64,000 bases of DNA from positions 46,378-110,377 of the forward strand of contig JAFQLQ010000032.1 in the NCBI GenBank assembly GCA_017414505.1, in the 5' to 3' direction. Each line of letters starts with the position of its first letter. The stretch's first letter is position 1. Made by a program: the position numbers and the translations under genes. This DNA is from Clostridia bacterium. Lineage in GTDB: Bacteria; Bacillota; Clostridia; UMGS1840; HGM11507. Positions 60,691-64,000 of the stretch are shown here, in pieces. Under the pieces are notes generated by a model that did no database searches, was not told the origin of the DNA, and saw only the letters and a list, made by a program, of their open reading frames with translations.

Positions 60691-63660
60691 ATGAAAAACT
60701 TAAAGAAAATTGCAGCATTAGTTGTTGTTCTTGCTATGGCTTTAAGTTCCGTTGCTTTCGCTGCTTTCAGCGATGTTGACGCTACTTCTTCCTATGCTGA
60801 AGCTATCAACGTTATGTCTGCACTGGGAATCATCAATGGTTACGAAGATGGAACCTTTGGTCCCGAAAAAACAATCACAAGAGCTGAATTTACTACAATG
60901 CTAGTAAATGCTATGGGTATGGACAATGTTGGTACTGTTAATACACAGTTCTCCGACGTTACATCCAACCACTGGGCTTCCGGTTACATCAGTGCCGGTG
61001 TTGCTCAGGGATTCATCAACGGTTACGATGCTACAACATTCGGTCCCGACGATGAAGTAACATACGAACAGGCAGTTAAAATGCTTATCTGTGCTGTTGG
61101 TTACACACCTAAATTCCAGATCGTTAAGAAAAACGCTGACGGAACTACAACAAGAGAACTAGATCCTTCTGCTTATCCTTCTGCTTACCTAGCTGAAGCT
61201 AACACTGCAGGTGTTACAGCTGGCGTTAACCAGAAAGTTGGCGACAAGGCTTCCAGACAGGTTGTTGCTAAATTAGTTTACAACACTCTTACAACAAAAA
61301 TGATGGAACAGACATCTTTCGGTTCTGATCCCGAATGGTCTGTACCTACAAACAACTATAAAACTCTTTTAACTGATTACCTAGGCGTTGATAAAGTTGA
61401 AGCTACAGTTGCTGCAGTTTCCTTCGATCCTACAACAGCTAAAAAAGTTACAATCGATCCTACAAAAGTTGTTGAAGCTTACGAAGAAGAAGATTACTAC
61501 AACTACTATGGAACAACTGCTCAGACTCTAAAGACTGTTAATGCTCTTTATGACGAAACAAAAGTTGCTCCTAACGATAACAAAGGTTACTCCTGCGTTA
61601 TGTACTTGGATAACAAAGCTGACGATGCTACAGTTTTAGCTATGTTCCCCAAAACAGGTAGAAACGTAACTCTTACTCTTACAAAAGATCAGTTCGCTGA
61701 TCAGAAGCTTGATTCTAATGGAGATATCGCTGATACATCAAAACTTTCTTACTATAAGAACAACGATAACGATTCTTCTACTTTAACTGCTAAATTACAG
61801 AAACCCTCCGGAACAGATACTGCTACATTTAAAGTTTATGAAAATAAGAGCACATCTGATATCACAACATCATTCTTCACAGAATTTGCTAAATGTGATA
61901 ACTCCGATTACACAGCAGTTGAACTAATCGATAACGATAACGATGGCGATTACGATATCGCTTTTGCTACAACTTACAAATCAATGGTTGTTGGCGAAAT
62001 CAACACAAGAACATACAAAATCACTCAGGATGGCGAATCCAACGGTCTACAGAAGAGCGTTACTCTTGATCCTGAAAGTGATGACACAGTTTACGAAATC
62101 GTAGATGCTAACGGTAACGTTTTAGCATTCGAAGATATCGTTGCTGGTGATATCCTTAACGTATTTGAATCCACAGATGGTACTTACAAACACCTAAAAG
62201 TTATGGTTACTAAAGATACTATCTCCGGTACAGTTAACGCTTACGACAAATCCGAAGGTAAATACTCCATCGGCGGAACTTACTACAAAAACCTAGCTTC
62301 CTTAGATATCGGCGATGCTGGTACATTCTATGTTGATGCTTACGGTGTTATCCTTAAGGCTGAATTAGACGCTTCTTCCAGAACATTCGGTTATGTATTC
62401 AACGCTGCTGTTGATACCGCTGACTTCGAAGACGAAGCTGCTCTAGTTATCCTTGACCAGACAGGTAAATTCGTAACTTACTACTTCGCTAAAAACAATG
62501 CAATCGACAAAGTTGCTTACACAAAAGATACTCTATTAGATACAACAGGTTCTACAACAGTTGTTAAAGGTGTTCTATCTGGTCTAGTAGGTGAAATCGT
62601 TGCTTACGAAGTAAACGGTTCCGGTGAAATCACAGATATCTACACAGAAGCTGGTACAACTCAGACCGTTAACGGTGCTCCTGTTAAAAATGGTATTGAA
62701 ACATTAAACAATGGTAAATACTCTGTAAAAGATTACTCTGTATCCGGTACAAACTACAAAGGTTCCACACAGGCAATCGCTGGTGGTTTCATTACAGAAG
62801 AAGTTCCTATGTGGGCTTGTAAAACAGCTACTACTTCTTCCACAAAAACAGATTATAGCATAGCTTACTCTTCTGCTTTCGCTGATGCTGAAACTTACAA
62901 AGTTAAAGCTATTATCGATACAGTTAACAACAACAACATCGTTGCTGCTATCGTATACGATATGACAGCTCTTGCTGATCCTGAAACTCCCGTTATGTAT
63001 GTAACAGGCGTTGGTTCCAGCAAAACTGAAGATGGCGACAATGCTACAACTCTAACAGGTATGGTTAACGGTGAAGAAGCTTCTATCATGGTAACTGATG
63101 ATACAGATATCTACAGAACTGACAAAGTTACAAAATATGCAAGAGCTAACCTAACTAAAGGTGACGTTGTTCAGTACACAGGTGCAGATGTTGCTTCTGG
63201 TTTAACTGTAGTTCTTACAGCTGCTGAATTAGCTGACCCCGCTAAAATCAAATCTTCTGACTATGCTAAACAGGGCGAAAAGAAATCTGATTACTTAGCT
63301 TATCAGGGTTCAGACCTAACTAAAGACGAAGAATCTGCTAACGGTTGGTTATATGCTGAAAAAGTTGCAAAATATAAAAACAATGTTGTAACATGGGCAG
63401 ATTCTGCTAACAACACATTAAGAGTTGCTATCACTGTTCCTTCAATGTTATACAGACCTACAGCAAACAAAGTGTATGCTACTGAAGATATCGATGCAAG
63501 TATTCTTGAAACAAACGATAGTTGGATTGATACAAAAGTTAAAGATGCTTCAGGTGCTGAAGTTCTTGATGGTAACGATGACTACTTAGTAGTTTACGAA
63601 TATGACGGAACTATCTTAGCTGCAATCATCGTTGATATGACAGGCGATACAGAATTCTAA
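60691..63660 (+). CDS. Major S-layer protein with N-terminal SLH domains
   Basis: 989 residues. The signal peptide ends AFAAF (about residue 24). SLH domains at about 25-75 (NGYEDGTFGPEKTITRAEF) and 85-135, with a more diverged third at about 136-200, bind the wall polymer; the remaining 790 residues are beta-rich and Thr/Asp/Ala-rich with no named family. The DILNVFES...GTFYVDAYGVI segment at about 483-560 is shared with the 43231 gene product. Codon use differs from all neighbours: TAC, AAC, ATC and TTC dominate and CTA is unusually frequent for Leu, consistent with very high expression. A strong promoter and terminator flank it. It is the likely main S-layer subunit. Confidence 0.9.
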   Translation: MKNLKKIAALVVVLAMALSSVAFAAFSDVDATSSYAEAINVMSALGIINGYEDGTFGPEKTITRAEFTTMLVNAMGMDNVGTVNTQFSDVTSNHWASGYISAGVAQGFINGYDATTFGPDDEVTYEQAVKMLICAVGYTPKFQIVKKNADGTTTRELDPSAYPSAYLAEANTAGVTAGVNQKVGDKASRQVVAKLVYNTLTTKMMEQTSFGSDPEWSVPTNNYKTLLTDYLGVDKVEATVAAVSFDPTTAKKVTIDPTKVVEAYEEEDYYNYYGTTAQTLKTVNALYDETKVAPNDNKGYSCVMYLDNKADDATVLAMFPKTGRNVTLTLTKDQFADQKLDSNGDIADTSKLSYYKNNDNDSSTLTAKLQKPSGTDTATFKVYENKSTSDITTSFFTEFAKCDNSDYTAVELIDNDNDGDYDIAFATTYKSMVVGEINTRTYKITQDGESNGLQKSVTLDPESDDTVYEIVDANGNVLAFEDIVAGDILNVFESTDGTYKHLKVMVTKDTISGTVNAYDKSEGKYSIGGTYYKNLASLDIGDAGTFYVDAYGVILKAELDASSRTFGYVFNAAVDTADFEDEAALVILDQTGKFVTYYFAKNNAIDKVAYTKDTLLDTTGSTTVVKGVLSGLVGEIVAYEVNGSGEITDIYTEAGTTQTVNGAPVKNGIETLNNGKYSVKDYSVSGTNYKGSTQAIAGGFITEEVPMWACKTATTSSTKTDYSIAYSSAFADAETYKVKAIIDTVNNNNIVAAIVYDMTALADPETPVMYVTGVGSSKTEDGDNATTLTGMVNGEEASIMVTDDTDIYRTDKVTKYARANLTKGDVVQYTGADVASGLTVVLTAAELADPAKIKSSDYAKQGEKKSDYLAYQGSDLTKDEESANGWLYAEKVAKYKNNVVTWADSANNTLRVAITVPSMLYRPTANKVYATEDIDASILETNDSWIDTKVKDASGAEVLDGNDDYLVVYEYDGTILAAIIVDMTGDTEF

Positions 63661-63690
63661 GATTAACCTAAGTTTAACTTAGATATAAAG

Positions 63691-63719
63691 AAAAGACCGG
63701 TTTTTACCGGTCTTTTTTT
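63691..63719 (+). terminator. Intrinsic terminator after the S-layer gene
   Basis: AAAAGACCGGT (63691-63701) and ACCGGTCTTTT (63706-63716) form a perfect 11-bp stem with a 4-T loop and a T tract. A smaller palindrome, CTAAGTTTAACTTAG (63668-63682), precedes it. Confidence 0.95.
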
Positions 63720-63727
63720 GTTGCTTA

Positions 63728-63780
63728 AAAGGCTCCATCATTGAGGGAGCTGTCAGCTTGTCTGACTGAGGGAGTTGTTT
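63728..63780. repeat. REP-like double hairpin C
   Basis: GGCTCC pairs with GGAGC around ATCATTGAG, then GTCAG pairs with CTGAC around CTTGT, followed by TGAGGGAG. Same plan as elements A, B and D. It lies right after the S-layer terminator and about 170 bases before the transposase gene. Confidence 0.82.
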
Positions 63781-63783
63781 AAT

Positions 63784-63875
63784 ACGTCCCCAATTTCACA
63801 TAAAAAAAGGCTCGCCCCTTGGGAGAGCTGTCACGCATGTGACTGAGAGGGCAAATACAGGGAAATTGGGGACGT
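63784..63875. mobile_element. 14-bp inverted repeat enclosing REP-like element D
   Basis: ACGTCCCCAATTTC (63784-63797) and GAAATTGGGGACGT (63862-63875) are perfect inverted repeats. Between them is a REP-like unit (63806-63852) almost the same as element B: GGCTCG, GAGAGCTGTCAC, GTGACTGAGAGGGC. The second arm leads into the transposase promoter region. Arms of this kind are seen next to IS200/RAYT genes; this may be the left end of the element. Confidence 0.7.
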
Positions 63876-63897
63876 GCCTGTTTCTGCACATTTATTA

Positions 63898-63926
63898 TTG
63901 ACAAACGAGGAATTAATTGATATAAT
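63898..63926 (+). promoter_or_regulatory. Promoter of the transposase gene
   Basis: Consensus TTGACA (63898-63903), a 17-bp spacer and consensus TATAAT (63921-63926), 24 bases before the ATG. Confidence 0.85.
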
Positions 63927-63950
63927 CATTAGTATAAGGAAGTGATTAAA

Positions 63951-64000
63951 ATGAGCAGACCACCAAGAATATTAAGTGATACAGGTTTATATCATGTTAT
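63951..64000 (+). CDS. REP-associated Y1 transposase (RAYT/IS200-like), 5' end only
   Basis: Only the first 16 residues are in the window, MSRPPRILSDTGLYHV. This matches the N-terminus of Y1-family REP-associated tyrosine transposases, which begin with an M-x-R-x-x-R...SGIYHV-type segment leading to the HxH metal site. AAGGA precedes the ATG by about 10 bases. Two REP-like units lie just upstream and two more within 6.3 kb, supporting a RAYT. The catalytic motifs are beyond the window edge, so integrity cannot be judged. Confidence 0.7.
   Translation, partial: MSRPPRILSDTGLYHV

Overview
The window looks like one moderately AT-rich chromosomal stretch from a Gram-positive, S-layer-bearing anaerobe of the class Clostridia, probably an uncultured gut-type lineage. 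This rests on RNase Y and YmdB, perfect sigma-A promoters (TTGACA-N17-TATAAT), strong AGGAGG ribosome binding sites, six secreted proteins with S-layer homology (SLH) domains, an Lpl-type sugar ABC importer, TPP riboswitches and IS200/REP-type repeats. Almost every gene is on the + strand; only one glycosidase gene is on the - strand. No tRNA, rRNA, CRISPR array or prophage was seen. Layout: (1) 1-3078 holds the end of rny, ymdB and a TagA/WecG glycosyltransferase. (2) 3086-11077 is an aromatic amino acid operon, aroF-tyrA-aroB-aroA-aroC-pheA-malQ. It is preceded by a 36-codon leader peptide packed with Phe and Tyr codons, an intrinsic terminator and a matching antiterminator, which is a ribosome-stalling attenuator. 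(3) 11090-18338 is a cell-surface block: an SLH-C39 peptidase-like protein, a Wzz/BY-kinase/PHP-phosphatase trio without glycosyltransferases, and two more SLH proteins. (4) 18347-22911 is thiamine salvage: TPP riboswitch-cytX, then a divergent TPP-like RNA upstream of thiM, a thiE-HAD fusion and thiD. (5) 22927-25296 is an OPT transporter with a PqqD-like peptide-recognition protein. (6) 25458-53826 is a Gram-positive polysaccharide utilisation locus: solute-binding protein and two permeases, two PL8 lyases, two tandem giant binding proteins, two SLH proteins, a 2-hydroxyacid dehydrogenase, a TIM-barrel/nitrilase fusion, a membrane AraC sensor, and a GH127 glycosidase divergent from a second AraC regulator. 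(7) 53890-58461 is a purine operon, purE-purF-purM-purN-purO, behind a structured leader with its own terminator. (8) 58477-64000 holds REP-like palindromes, pyrG, a major S-layer protein gene, more REP-like palindromes and the start of a REP-associated (Y1/RAYT) transposase gene. How it fits together: the lyases, carbohydrate-binding proteins and SLH proteins are predicted to act at the S-layer surface on an acidic polysaccharide. Oligomers would enter through the LplABC-like importer, whose ATPase must be encoded elsewhere, and be processed inside by GH127, the dehydrogenase and the isomerase-nitrilase fusion under the two AraC-type regulators. The biosynthetic blocks each show RNA-level control: an attenuator (aro), TPP and TPP-like RNAs (thi) and a terminator-bearing leader (pur). 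The strongest candidates for undescribed biology are the Phe/Tyr attenuator, the variant TPP-like RNA, the TIM-barrel/nitrilase fusion in a PL8 locus, and the unannotated modules shared between neighbouring secreted proteins.
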